DNA of 64,000 nucleotides from Burkholderiaceae bacterium (lineage in GTDB: Bacteria; Pseudomonadota; Gammaproteobacteria; Burkholderiales; Burkholderiaceae_F): positions 63,235-127,234 of the forward strand of contig JALHMQ010000010.1 of the NCBI GenBank assembly GCA_022843955.1, in the 5' to 3' direction. The first letter of the stretch is position 1. Every line of letters begins with the position of its first letter. The translations under genes were made by a program, and so were the position numbers. Shown here in pieces: positions 54,523 to 63,547 of this stretch. A model generated the notes under the pieces. That model was given only the letters and a program-made list of their open reading frames with translations, was not told where the DNA came from and did no database searches.

Positions 54523-55293
54523 ATGCGGACCAATCTGAAAGAGAAGATCGCGGTTGTCACCGGCGCCTCAAGCGGCCTGGGTGCGCAATTTGCTCGCGTG
54601 CTGGCCGCCAATGGTGCGTTGGTGGTGTTGACGGCGCGCCGCGTGGAGCGGCTCAAGGAGCTGCGTGCGGAAATCGAGTCGACGGGCGGGGCCGCCGACG
54701 TGGTGCCGATGGACGTGACCGACCTGGGATCGATCGCGGCGGCGGTGGCCAAGATCGAAGAGGAAAACGGTCCGATCGACATCCTCGTCAACAACTCCGG
54801 GGTATCGACCGTGGGCCGCCTGACCGAAGTCAGTCCGGTCGACTACGACTACATGTTCGACACGAACGTGAAGGGTGCCTTCTTCTGCGCACAGGAAGTG
54901 GCCAAGCGGATGATCGCCCGCTCCAAGAGCCAGCAGGCGTTTCGCGGGCGCATCGTCAACATCGCCTCCGTCGCCGCATTCAAGGTGCTGTCGCAGATCG
55001 GCGTGTACTGCATGACCAAGGCCGCCGTGGTGCACATGACCCGTGCGCAGGCGATGGAATGGGGCCGCTACGGCATCAACGTCAATGCCATTTGCCCCGG
55101 CTATATCCGCACCGAGATGAACCAGGAGCACTGGGACAGCGAGCAGGGCCACAAGCTGATGCAGATGCTGCCGCGCAAACGCGTCGGCACACCGGCCGAT
55201 CTGGACTCGCTGCTGCTGATGCTGGTGGCGGAGGAATCGCAGTTCATCAACGGCGCCATCATCGCCGCCGACGACGGCCTGAGCGTGAGCTGA
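54523..55293 (+). CDS. SDR family oxidoreductase
   Basis: 256 aa, classical short-chain dehydrogenase: TGASSGLG (14-21), NNSG in place of NNAG (near 89), catalytic Ser in NIASVAAF, and YCMTK as YxxxK (near 165). Such enzymes act on hydroxyacyl-CoA, sterols, sugars and others; substrate cannot be told. GGAGGG stands 8 nt before the ATG. The CaiB gene starts 25 bp later, so they are probably cotranscribed. Confidence 0.9.
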   Translation: MRTNLKEKIAVVTGASSGLGAQFARVLAANGALVVLTARRVERLKELRAEIESTGGAADVVPMDVTDLGSIAAAVAKIEEENGPIDILVNNSGVSTVGRLTEVSPVDYDYMFDTNVKGAFFCAQEVAKRMIARSKSQQAFRGRIVNIASVAAFKVLSQIGVYCMTKAAVVHMTRAQAMEWGRYGINVNAICPGYIRTEMNQEHWDSEQGHKLMQMLPRKRVGTPADLDSLLLMLVAEESQFINGAIIAADDGLSVS

Positions 55294-55318
55294 TCGGCCA
55301 CGCAGCGCGAGGCCGGCG

Positions 55319-56437
55319 ATGCTGCCGCTGCAAGACGTTCGCGTGCTGGACTTCAGCACGCTGCTGCCCGGGCCGCTGGCAAGCCTGATCCTGGCCGAGG
55401 CCGGCGCCGAGGTGATCAAGGTCGAACGCCCCGGCGGCGAGGACATGCGCCGCTATCCACCGCAGTTGGAGGGCATGGGTGGCAGCTTCGCACTGCTCAA
55501 CCGCGGCAAGCAGGCGATCGAGGTCGATCTGCGCACGCCCGGCGCGGCAGACCGGCTGCTGGCGCTGGCACCCACCATCGACATCGTGCTAGAACAGTTT
55601 CGCCCGGGCGTGATGGATCGGCTCCTTCTCGGCCCCGCTGCCTGGCAGGCGCGCAATCCACGCATCATCTATTGCGCGATCACCGGCTACGGACAGACCG
55701 GGCCGCGCGCGCATGAAGCGGGCCATGATCTGAACTACGCCGCGCGTGCCGGCCTGCTCGGACTGACGGCGGGTAGCGACGGCGCCCCCGGCATTCCGCC
55801 CGCGCTGGTGGCTGACATCGGCGCCGGCACCTACCCGGCCGTGGTCAACATCCTGCTTGCACTGCGCCAGCGCGATCGCACCGGGCAGGGATGCTGCATC
55901 GACATCGCGATGGCGGAGAACCTCTTCACCTTTATGTTCTGGGGCCTGGCGATGGGGCAGGGCACCGGTGCCTGGCCGCGCGCCGGCGCCGAGCAGCTGT
56001 CGGGTGGCTCACCGCGCTACCGCATCTACCGCACCGCAGATGGCCGCCACCTTGCGGTGGCGGCGCTCGAAGACAAGTTCTGGCACACCTTCTGCGAACT
56101 CGCTGAAGTGCCCGCAGCACTGCGCGACGATGCGCGCGATCCGCACGCCACGATGGACGCCGTCAGCCACTGCGTGGCAGCGCGCGACGCCACTGCGTGG
56201 CAGGCGCTGCTTGAACGCGCGGAGACCTGCTGCACCGTCGTGCGCACATTGCAAGAGGCGGTGCGAGACCTGCACTTCCTGGCGCGCGACGTGTTTGCGC
56301 GCGAGGTGGCGCTGCCCGGCCACGTGCTGCCGGCGCTGCCGGTGCCGGTGGTCGCGGCGTTGCGGCGGGCCGAGACCCAGGTGCCGGCGCCGAGCGTCGG
56401 CCAGGACACCGACCGCGTGCTGCGCGCGGCGGGTTGA
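55319..56437 (+). CDS. CaiB/BaiF family CoA-transferase (racemase-like)
   Basis: 372 aa, class III CoA-transferase family that includes alpha-methylacyl-CoA racemase and formyl-, carnitine- and succinyl-CoA transferases. DFSTLLPGPLASLILAEAGAEVIKVERP is the usual opening. The conserved Asp is in CIDIAMAENLF. The C-terminal region resembles racemase-type members more than transferases, so methyl-branched acyl-CoA turnover is possible. The exact reaction is undecided. Confidence 0.85.
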   Translation: MLPLQDVRVLDFSTLLPGPLASLILAEAGAEVIKVERPGGEDMRRYPPQLEGMGGSFALLNRGKQAIEVDLRTPGAADRLLALAPTIDIVLEQFRPGVMDRLLLGPAAWQARNPRIIYCAITGYGQTGPRAHEAGHDLNYAARAGLLGLTAGSDGAPGIPPALVADIGAGTYPAVVNILLALRQRDRTGQGCCIDIAMAENLFTFMFWGLAMGQGTGAWPRAGAEQLSGGSPRYRIYRTADGRHLAVAALEDKFWHTFCELAEVPAALRDDARDPHATMDAVSHCVAARDATAWQALLERAETCCTVVRTLQEAVRDLHFLARDVFAREVALPGHVLPALPVPVVAALRRAETQVPAPSVGQDTDRVLRAAG

Positions 56438-56499
56438 CGGCAGCACCGCCGCGCGCGGTCGATCAGGCGCTTGAGCGCGGCGCACGTGCTGAGGTGGCT

Positions 56500-56565
56500 G
56501 AGCACGGGCCGAGCACGGGCCGAGCACGGGCCGAATATGGGCCGAAGACGGGCTGACCGCGGCCT
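56500..56565. repeat. Tandem 11-bp repeat, six units
   Basis: GAGCACGGGCC occurs three times exactly (56500-56532) and then three more times with changes (GAATATGGGCC, GAAGACGGGCT, GACCGCGGCCT). The 11-bp period is close to one helical turn. It lies in the 282-bp gap between the CoA-transferase and the TRAP binding protein; the rest of the gap shows no gene. Confidence 0.8.
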
Positions 56566-56719
56566 GAAGGCAGACTCGATTTCGCAACGGTTGGCTCGGG
56601 TCCCGGCAGATAGACGCGCAGCCTCCTTTACAGGCTGCTTGCCGAGCGACTAACGTGCTCGCCTGTTTCGAGCGCGCCCGTTCACGAGGCGCCCATATCG
56701 CGGTCCGAAGGAGAAAACC

Positions 56720-57757
56720 ATGAAGCAACCCCGCTGGCTGTCCCGCATCCACACTCTTGCGCTCGCACTGGGCGCACTCGGCGTCATCGGGGGCAGTGCG
56801 CTGCCCACGGCGACATTCGCGCAGGACATCAAGTTCTTCCGCATCGGTACCGGCGGCACTGCCGGTACCTACTACCCGGTGGGCGGATTGATCGCCAACG
56901 CGATCTCCAATGCACCAGGCTCGCGCCCCTGCGATCAGGGCGGCAGCTGCGGCGTGCCGGGGCTGGTCGCCACGGCGGTCGCGTCCAACGGCTCGGTCGC
57001 CAACATCAACGCGATCGCCGGCGGCAGCATGGAGTCCGGCTTCACCCAGTCCGACGTCGCCTACTGGGCCTTCAGCGGCACCGGCGTGTATGAAGGCAAG
57101 ACCAAGGTGCCGGGCGTGCGCCTCATCGCCAACCTGTATCCGGAGAGCATCCACCTGGTGGCACGCAAGGGCGCCGGCATCCGCGGCGTGGCCGACCTGC
57201 GCGGCAAGCGGGTGTCGCTGGACGAGCCGGGCTCCGGCACGCTGGTTGACGCGCGCATCATCATGGGTGCCTTCGGCATGACCGACAAGGACGTTAAAGC
57301 CGAGTACCTGAAGCCCAATCAGGCGGGCGACAAGGTGCGCGACGGCGGGCTCGACGCGTTCTTCTTCGTCGGCGGTTATCCGGCCGGCGCGATTGCCGAG
57401 CTGGCGGCCAGCGGTGCCGGCATCGAACTGGTGTCGATCACCGGCGCCGAGATCGACAAGATGCGCGCGCAGTACGGCTTCTTCGCGGTCGACACGATCC
57501 CGGCCAACACCTACAAGGGCGTGGCTGAAGCCAAGACACTCGCCGTCGGCGCGCAGTGGGTGACCTCCGACAAGCAGGACGCCAACCTGATCTACGAGAT
57601 CACCAAGGCGCTGTGGAACGCCAACACGCGCAAGCTGCTGGACTCCGGTCACGCCAAGGGCAAGGCGATCACGCGTGAGAACGCGATCGCCGGCGCCGGC
57701 ATCCCGTTTCATCCGGGCGCCGAGCGCTTCTACAAGGAACAGGGCTTGTTGAAGTAA
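56720..57757 (+). CDS. TAXI-family TRAP transporter substrate-binding protein
   Basis: 345 aa. Signal peptide of about 34 residues ending TATFAQD. The mature part starts with the TAXI signature (FFRIGTGGTAGTYYPVGG), then ASNGSVANINAIAGG, and DEPGSGTLVDARIIM for ligand binding. It captures an organic acid or amino acid in the periplasm for the TRAP permease encoded next. AAGGAG precedes the ATG. An intrinsic terminator follows it, so it may be made in excess over the permease. Confidence 0.92.
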   Translation: MKQPRWLSRIHTLALALGALGVIGGSALPTATFAQDIKFFRIGTGGTAGTYYPVGGLIANAISNAPGSRPCDQGGSCGVPGLVATAVASNGSVANINAIAGGSMESGFTQSDVAYWAFSGTGVYEGKTKVPGVRLIANLYPESIHLVARKGAGIRGVADLRGKRVSLDEPGSGTLVDARIIMGAFGMTDKDVKAEYLKPNQAGDKVRDGGLDAFFFVGGYPAGAIAELAASGAGIELVSITGAEIDKMRAQYGFFAVDTIPANTYKGVAEAKTLAVGAQWVTSDKQDANLIYEITKALWNANTRKLLDSGHAKGKAITRENAIAGAGIPFHPGAERFYKEQGLLK

Positions 57758-57786
57758 GGCCACCCCGGCTCGCGTCACGGGTTGCC

Positions 57787-57816
57787 AAGGGCCGGCTGCG
57801 CTGCCGGCCCTTTTTT
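57787..57816 (+). terminator. Intrinsic terminator between TRAP binding protein and permease
   Basis: GGGCCGGC (57789-57796) and GCCGGCCC (57803-57810) pair perfectly around 6 nt; six T follow (57811-57816) and two A precede, allowing action on both strands. It lies 30 bp after the binding-protein stop. Confidence 0.9.
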
Positions 57817-57905
57817 CTTCATCGCCCACATCGCGCGCGCGCGTCCGCTCGATCAACGTCTCGACGCGCGCCGCCGATCACGCACCACCTAGAGGTTGCG
57901 CCGCC

Positions 57906-60128
57906 ATGGCAGTCCCGCCTTCGCCGCCGGTTCCGGCAGCATCCGCCGTGCTCCACCTGGATGACGCCAAGCTGCAGGAACTCGAAGAGAAGTTCGATCC
58001 GGAGATGCGCTTCCGGCCGTCGGTGCCGCCGGCCACGGTGATCATCAAGTGGCTGCTGGTCACGCTCTCGGTCTTCCATTACTACACCGCCGGCTTCGGT
58101 CTGATGCGCGAGACCACGCATCGCGGTGTCCACCTGGCGTTCGTCCTCGGCCTGATTTTTTTGGTGTTCGCGTTCAGCAAGCGTGGGCAGGGCGTGCAGC
58201 GGCCGGCCTCGTGGCTGGCACCTGGCGGCATCCCGCTGGTGGACTGGCTGCTCGGGCTGGCGATCGCCGCGTCGGTGCTCTACATCCCGTACGTTTTCGA
58301 CGACCTTGCGTTTCGCGTTGGCAATCCGAGCAACCTGGATGTCGTGATGGGGACGATCCTGGTCGTGCTGCTGCTCGAAGCGACGCGACGTTCGATGGGC
58401 TGGCCGCTGCCGATCATCGCCAGCATCTTCATGCTGTATTCGCTCTTCGGCGCATCCTTTCCGGGCCTGCTCAGGCACAGCGGCAACGACTGGAGCCAGC
58501 TCGTCAACCACCTTTACCTGACGAGCCAAGGCATCTACGGCATCGCGGTCGGCGTGGTGGCGACCTATGTCTTCCACTTCGTGTTGTTTGGCGTGCTGGC
58601 CACCCGCATCGGGCTGGGGCAGTTGTTCCTCGACGTTGCCTCCGCAGTGGCGGGCCGCTATGCGGGCGGACCGGCCAAGGTATCGGTGTTCGGCTCGGCG
58701 ATGTTCGGCACGCTGTCGGGATCGTCGGTGGCCAATGCGGTGACGGTGGGTTCGCTCACCATCCCGATGATGATCCGGGTCGGCTATCCACGGCACTTTG
58801 CCGCAGCGGTCGAGGCCACGGCCTCCACTGGCGGCCAGATCACGCCGCCGGTAATGGGCGCGGCGGCGTTCCTGATGATCGAGTTCCTGGCGGTGCCGTA
58901 CCAGACCGTGATCATCGCGGCGATCGTGCCGGCGTTCATGCACTTTTTCGGCGTGTTCATGCAGGTGCACTTCGAAGCCAAGCGCAGCGGCCTGCGCGGC
59001 CTGACCGCCGAAGAACTCCCCGACCTGCGCGACAGCCTGCGCCGGCGCTGGCCCACACTGATCCCGCTGGTGCTGCTGGTAACGATCCTGGTGAGCGGCT
59101 TCACGCCGTACATGGCGGCGTTCGTTGGCATCACCTCCTGCCTGATCGTCGGCCTCACCACGCGTGAGGAGGGCGTCACCGCGCGTGGGCTCGCGGCCCT
59201 CGCGGTACTGCACGGCGTGTTGGCGTTGCTGGTCACACGCACCCTCGGCGACGACCTGGGCATGCCGCTGTTCCTCGCCGTGCTCGTCGGCACGCCGTTC
59301 GCGCTGCGGGGCTTCGGCATCCGCGGTCGGATTGCGCTGGGAACCGTGATCGAGACGCTGGAGACCGGCGCCAAGTACGCGCTGGCAGTGGGCGCGGCAG
59401 CGGCCACCGTGGGCATCGTGATCGGTGTCGTGACTCTGACCGGGGTCGGCTTCAAGGTGAGCTACATCATCACCTCGGCAGCGCTGACGATCTCCGAGAC
59501 GGTGATGCCGGTGCTGCCGTCGTTCCTAGCCTCCCAGCAGACGGTGATGCTGATGGCCGCACTGGTGATGACGGGCTTGGTGTGCATCCTGATGGGCTGC
59601 GGCATTCCGACCACCGCCAATTACCTGATCATGGTCACGGTGGCGGCACCGACGCTGGTGCAGTTGGGTGTGGAGCCGATCGTTGCCCACTTCTTCGTCT
59701 TCTACTACGGCGTGCTGGCAGACATCACGCCGCCGGTGTGCATCGCGGCCTATGCGGCGGCCGGCATGGCCAACTCCGATCCGTTCCGCACCGGCAACAC
59801 CGCGTTTCGGCTGGGCCTGGGCAAGGTGCTGGTGCCGTTCGTGTTCGTGTTGTCGCCGGCGCTGTTGATCGTCACCAAGGGCTTCACCTGGTATGACTTC
59901 TGGGTGACCTTCGTCGGCTGCACGCTCGGCATCGTGGCGCTGTCGGCGGCGCTGTCGAACTTCTTTCTGGTGCGGATGCAGGTGTGGGAACGCTGGCTGG
60001 CGGTGTTCGGGGCAGTGCTCCTGATCGTGCCGGGATTGCAGCCGACGCTGATCGGGGCGGCGGCGGTCGCGCCGATCGTGCTGCGTCACCTGCTCGCCTG
60101 GCGCCGGGTGCAACCGGCACCGGCGTGA
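57906..60128 (+). CDS. TRAP transporter permease, fused small and large subunits
   Basis: 740 aa, about 17-18 membrane spans. The first quarter corresponds to the small DctQ-type subunit, with VFHYYTAGFGLMRETTHRGVHL early; the rest is the large DctM-type subunit, with FGTLSGSSVANAVTVGSLTIPMMIR and EATASTGGQITPPVMGAAAFLM. The fusion goes with TAXI binding proteins. It uses an ion gradient. Preceded by the terminator, so its expression should be lower than the binding protein. Confidence 0.93.
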   Translation: MAVPPSPPVPAASAVLHLDDAKLQELEEKFDPEMRFRPSVPPATVIIKWLLVTLSVFHYYTAGFGLMRETTHRGVHLAFVLGLIFLVFAFSKRGQGVQRPASWLAPGGIPLVDWLLGLAIAASVLYIPYVFDDLAFRVGNPSNLDVVMGTILVVLLLEATRRSMGWPLPIIASIFMLYSLFGASFPGLLRHSGNDWSQLVNHLYLTSQGIYGIAVGVVATYVFHFVLFGVLATRIGLGQLFLDVASAVAGRYAGGPAKVSVFGSAMFGTLSGSSVANAVTVGSLTIPMMIRVGYPRHFAAAVEATASTGGQITPPVMGAAAFLMIEFLAVPYQTVIIAAIVPAFMHFFGVFMQVHFEAKRSGLRGLTAEELPDLRDSLRRRWPTLIPLVLLVTILVSGFTPYMAAFVGITSCLIVGLTTREEGVTARGLAALAVLHGVLALLVTRTLGDDLGMPLFLAVLVGTPFALRGFGIRGRIALGTVIETLETGAKYALAVGAAAATVGIVIGVVTLTGVGFKVSYIITSAALTISETVMPVLPSFLASQQTVMLMAALVMTGLVCILMGCGIPTTANYLIMVTVAAPTLVQLGVEPIVAHFFVFYYGVLADITPPVCIAAYAAAGMANSDPFRTGNTAFRLGLGKVLVPFVFVLSPALLIVTKGFTWYDFWVTFVGCTLGIVALSAALSNFFLVRMQVWERWLAVFGAVLLIVPGLQPTLIGAAAVAPIVLRHLLAWRRVQPAPA

Positions 60129-60199
60129 CCGCCGGATCGGCCGATGCGGCTTAGAATTGCGCGCAGCAACACACTTCGGAGCGAGAGGAAGCGACGCGC

Positions 60200-60898
60200 A
60201 TGAACAAGATCTTTCCGTCGGCCGCCGCGGCGGTGGCCGACGTTGCCAAGGATGGCCAGGTGGTTGCGGTGGGGGGTTTCGGCCTGTGCGGCATCCCTGA
60301 GGCGCTGATCGCGGCGCTGCGCGACAGCGGCGTCAAGAACCTCACCTGCGTGTCGAACAACGCCGGGGTGGACGGCTTCGGGCTCGGCCTGCTGCTGGCC
60401 ACGCGCCAGATCAGCAAGATGATCTCGTCGTACGTCGGCGAGAACAAGGAGTTCGAACGCCAGTTCCTGTCAGGCGAACTGCAGCTGGAGTTCACGCCGC
60501 AGGGCACGCTGGCAGAACGGATGCGCGCCGGCGGCGCCGGCATACCGGCCTTCTTCACCAAGACCGGTGTCGGCACGGTGGTGGCCGAGGGCAAGGAGAT
60601 CCGCGAGTTCGACGGCCAGCAGTACGTGATGGAACGCGGCATCCGCGCCGACCTTTCGCTGGTCAAGGCCTGGAAGGCCGACCAGCAGGGCAATCTCGTG
60701 TTCCGCAAGACCTCGCGCAATTTCAACCCGGTGGTGGCGATGTGCGGCAAGGTCACCGTGGTGGAGGTCGAGGAGATCGTCGAGAACGGCGCCATCGATC
60801 CCGACCACGTGCATTCGCCCGGCATCTTCGTGCAGCGCATCGTGCTCAATCGCACGCCGGAGAAACGCATCGAACAGCGCACCGTGCGCGCCAAGTAG
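60200..60898 (+). CDS. 3-oxoacid CoA-transferase, subunit A
   Basis: 232 aa, class I CoA-transferase alpha subunit. [16 protein letters not shown] is the oxyanion/CoA signature and [16 protein letters not shown] follows, as in the succinyl-CoA:acetoacetate enzymes. It moves CoA from succinyl-CoA to a 3-oxoacid such as acetoacetate or 3-oxoadipate; which one is not settled by sequence. GAGAGG is upstream. The B subunit follows after 134 bp. Confidence 0.92.
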   Translation: MNKIFPSAAAAVADVAKDGQVVAVGGFGLCGIPEALIAALRDSGVKNLTCVSNNAGVDGFGLGLLLATRQISKMISSYVGENKEFERQFLSGELQLEFTPQGTLAERMRAGGAGIPAFFTKTGVGTVVAEGKEIREFDGQQYVMERGIRADLSLVKAWKADQQGNLVFRKTSRNFNPVVAMCGKVTVVEVEEIVENGAIDPDHVHSPGIFVQRIVLNRTPEKRIEQRTVRAK

Positions 60899-60973
60899 CG
60901 GTAACGACGGCAGACCCCACACGGCGGGGGAACACGAGGGGGACCGCCTGGCCCGCTCGTTCGTGAACACAAC

Positions 60974-61013
60974 GCCTTTGACCGCGGTGACGCTGAGCGC
61001 AGCGATCGAAGGC
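60974..61013 (+). repeat. Hairpin between the CoA-transferase subunits
   Basis: GCCTTTGA (60974-60981) pairs with TCGAAGGC (61006-61013), with CGCT/AGCG inside. It ends 19 nt before the subunit B ATG. Not the same sequence family as the 47-nt elements. Confidence 0.3.
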
Positions 61014-61032
61014 TCGTCTGAGGAGTGCTGAC

Positions 61033-61680
61033 ATGGCTTGGACCAGGGAAGAAATGGCCGCCCGCGCCGCTCACGAGCTGCGCGACGGCTTCTACGTGAA
61101 TCTCGGCATCGGCCTGCCGACGCTGGTGGCCAACTACATCCCGCCCGGCATGGACGTGATGCTGCAGTCCGAAAATGGCCTGCTTGGCATCGGTCCCTTC
61201 CCGCTCGAAAGCGAAGTCGATCCCGACCTCATCAACGCCGGCAAGCAACTGGTGACGGCGCTGCCCGGCTCCAGCTTCTTCTCCAGCGCCGACTCCTTCG
61301 CGATGATCCGCGGCGGTCACATCAATCTGGCGATTCTCGGCGCGATGCAGGTGAGCGAGAAGGGCGATCTGGCCAACTGGATGATCCCCGGCAAGCTGGT
61401 CAAGGGCATGGGTGGGGCGATGGATCTGGTGGCCGGCGTCGAGCGCGTGGTGGTGCTGATGGAGCACTGTGCCAAGAACGGCGAGCACAAGATCCTGCAG
61501 AACTGCACGCTGCCGCTGACCGGTGTGGGTGTGGTCGACATGCTCGTCACCGACCTGGGCGTGTTCGATGTCAACGCCGATGGCCTGCGCGCCACCGAAC
61601 TTGCACCGGGCGTGACCGCCGACGAGGTGCGTCTGAAGACCGGCTGCCACGTCCATCTATCGCATCTGGTGGTGGCCTGA
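61033..61680 (+). CDS. 3-oxoacid CoA-transferase, subunit B
   Basis: 215 aa, beta subunit. The catalytic Glu is in [29 protein letters not shown] precedes it and [18 protein letters not shown] is in the middle. It forms the active enzyme with subunit A. GAGGAG is placed 9 nt before the ATG. The 134-bp gap to subunit A is unusually long for this pair and carries a hairpin. Confidence 0.93.
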   Translation: MAWTREEMAARAAHELRDGFYVNLGIGLPTLVANYIPPGMDVMLQSENGLLGIGPFPLESEVDPDLINAGKQLVTALPGSSFFSSADSFAMIRGGHINLAILGAMQVSEKGDLANWMIPGKLVKGMGGAMDLVAGVERVVVLMEHCAKNGEHKILQNCTLPLTGVGVVDMLVTDLGVFDVNADGLRATELAPGVTADEVRLKTGCHVHLSHLVVA

Positions 61681-61761
61681 TCGTCTGGCCCCGGGCGGTC
61701 ACCGCGCCGACGGTGCCGCCGCAACCCTCGGTTCGACGCGACGACGATCGCAGCAGCGGCG

Positions 61762-62772
61762 ATGGGCGGTAGTCACCACGGCGGTAATCACCTCGGCCAT
61801 CACCACGAGGGCGATTCCGACTACACGCATCAGTCGCGGCCCACCGGGGCTCGCCCGCTGGCCGTGGCGGTTGTCCTCACGCTTGGCTATGCACTGATCG
61901 AACTGGTGGGCGGCCTGTGGTCCGGCTCGCTGGCGCTGCTGGCCGATGCCGGCCACATGGCCACCGACTCGGCCGCGCTGCTGTTCGCACTGGCCGCCAA
62001 TGTCATCGCGCGGCGGCCGGTGTCGGACCGGCATTCCTTCGGTCTGGCGCGGGTGGAGGTGATCGCCGCGTTCGTCAACGCGCTGGCGATGATCGCGGTG
62101 GTGGTCTGGATCTTCTACGAGGCGATCGATCGCCTGCGCGATCCGGTCGAGGTCCAGGGACTGGGTGTCTTCGTCATCGCCTCCGTGGGCCTGTGCATCA
62201 ACGTGCTGGTTGCCTGGTCGCTGTCGCGCGACCGCGAGAACATCAACACGCGTGCTGCGCTGGTGCACGTGATGGGCGACCTGCTCGGCTCGCTGGCGGC
62301 GATCTGCGCCGGCGCCATCATCTTCTTCGGCGGGCCGGTGATCGTCGATCCGCTGCTGTCGATGTTCGTGGCGGCGCTGATCCTGCGCTCGACCTTCGGC
62401 GTGCTCAAGGAGACCACCCTCGTGCTGCTCGACAGCGTGCCGGCCGGCGTCGATTACGCCGAGGTCGGTCGGGCGTTGGCGCGGGTGCGCGGGGTCAAGT
62501 CAGTGCACGACCTGCACGTGTGGTCGATGGTGCCTGGCCGCAACGCCCTTTCGGCGCACGTGCTGGTCGACAACATCGAGCACTGGCCGGCGATCCTGGC
62601 CGAAGCGCGCCGTGTGCTGGCGCGCCGTTTCCGCATCGATCACGCCACCTTGCAACCGGAGTGGCTGCAGGCCTCACGCCACGCGAAGATCCCTATCCGA
62701 GTGCACTCCGCAGCGCCTTCACCAGCCACAACGACCCCATCAGGATCGGCTGATGAACCAGATACACGGTGA
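61762..62772 (+). CDS. Cation diffusion facilitator (CzcD/ZitB-like)
   Basis: 336 aa, six membrane spans. Metal site residues are in ADAGHMATDSAAL (span 2) and HVMGDLLGS (span 5), the HxxxD pairs of zinc-type members. The N-terminus has six His in the first 15 residues plus one at 23, and the cytoplasmic C-terminal domain follows (VHDLHVWSMVPGRNALSAHV). It should export zinc, cobalt or cadmium by proton exchange. The last 27 codons overlap the convergent DUF1624 gene. Confidence 0.92.
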   Translation: MGGSHHGGNHLGHHHEGDSDYTHQSRPTGARPLAVAVVLTLGYALIELVGGLWSGSLALLADAGHMATDSAALLFALAANVIARRPVSDRHSFGLARVEVIAAFVNALAMIAVVVWIFYEAIDRLRDPVEVQGLGVFVIASVGLCINVLVAWSLSRDRENINTRAALVHVMGDLLGSLAAICAGAIIFFGGPVIVDPLLSMFVAALILRSTFGVLKETTLVLLDSVPAGVDYAEVGRALARVRGVKSVHDLHVWSMVPGRNALSAHVLVDNIEHWPAILAEARRVLARRFRIDHATLQPEWLQASRHAKIPIRVHSAAPSPATTTPSGSADEPDTR

Positions 62773-63445
62773 GCGCCCAGGATCCCAGCAGCAGCAGCAG
62801 CCGCGGCGGGGCGGCATTGAGGCGGGCCACCGCGGGCCACAGCGCGAAGCCGCGTTGGCGCCATAGCGTGGCCACACCGATGCCGATCAGCACCACGCCG
62901 AGCCACGGAAAGATCGGCACATAGTCCTCGGTGCGTGGCTTGCCTGAGGCGAAGCCGAAGATGTTCAGCGGCGTCGGATTGAAAAACGGATCGACGAAGC
63001 TCTTGCCGACCACGATCACGACGACGCCCAGCGCAATGTTCCACGTGCCCAGCGGCAACGCGGCTCGCCCGACGATGAGGCCGACCGCGATGAAATGCAG
63101 GATGCCGAACCAGATATAACGCGGACCAAAGAGCCACCAGCTGCCGGCCGAAACCAGCGCGGCCGCACCCGCCACCTGGACCCAGCGCAGCCAGAATTCA
63201 CGCCGGCCCGCGTTGCCTTCTTCCGCCGCGTAGCGCGTGGCACGCAGGACCAGGCTCACGCCGACCAGCAACAGGAACTGCGTGACGATCGCCGTGCGCC
63301 AGCCGACCCAGGGCTGGGTGCGGTTCATCGCCAGCTGCAGCCAGTCGAAGTAGGCCAGGTCGTAGATGAAGTGATAGACGATCATCTGCGCCACGGCAAA
63401 GCCGCGCAGGGCGTCGATCAGAGGCAGGCGAGGGGGACGAGGCAT
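62693..63445 (-). CDS. DUF1624 (heparan-alpha-glucosaminide acetyltransferase-like) membrane protein
   Basis: 250 aa, about seven spans. PLIDALRGFAVAQMIVYHFIYDLAYF is the DUF1624 opening, related to acyltransferases that modify sugars; RYIWFGILHFIAVGLIVGR and a HQPILMGSLW end segment also fit. The His in YHFIYD and in LHFIA may act in acyl transfer. The substrate is unknown. Its 3' end overlaps the 3' end of the CDF gene by 80 bp. Confidence 0.85.
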   Translation of the reverse strand: MPRPPRLPLIDALRGFAVAQMIVYHFIYDLAYFDWLQLAMNRTQPWVGWRTAIVTQFLLLVGVSLVLRATRYAAEEGNAGRREFWLRWVQVAGAAALVSAGSWWLFGPRYIWFGILHFIAVGLIVGRAALPLGTWNIALGVVVIVVGKSFVDPFFNPTPLNIFGFASGKPRTEDYVPIFPWLGVVLIGIGVATLWRQRGFALWPAVARLNAAPPRLLLLLGSWALTVYLVHQPILMGSLWLVKALRSALG

Positions 63446-63547
63446 GGGGTGGCGTGCGGCGGCCCGATGCTAAGCCAGAAAAGCAACACGGACCGATTGC
63501 ACTAATCGCGCGCGATGGCGCCGCCCTACGATGGTCGTGGGGATGCC

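Noticed and set aside
56500-56565. Tandem 11-bp units as a CRISPR array
   Set aside because: The units have no spacers, are far too short, and there are no cas genes.
57819-59213. Minus-strand open frame of 464 codons opposite the TRAP permease
   Set aside because: Shadow of a membrane protein gene; the product is Arg, His and Asp rich and lacks structure signals.
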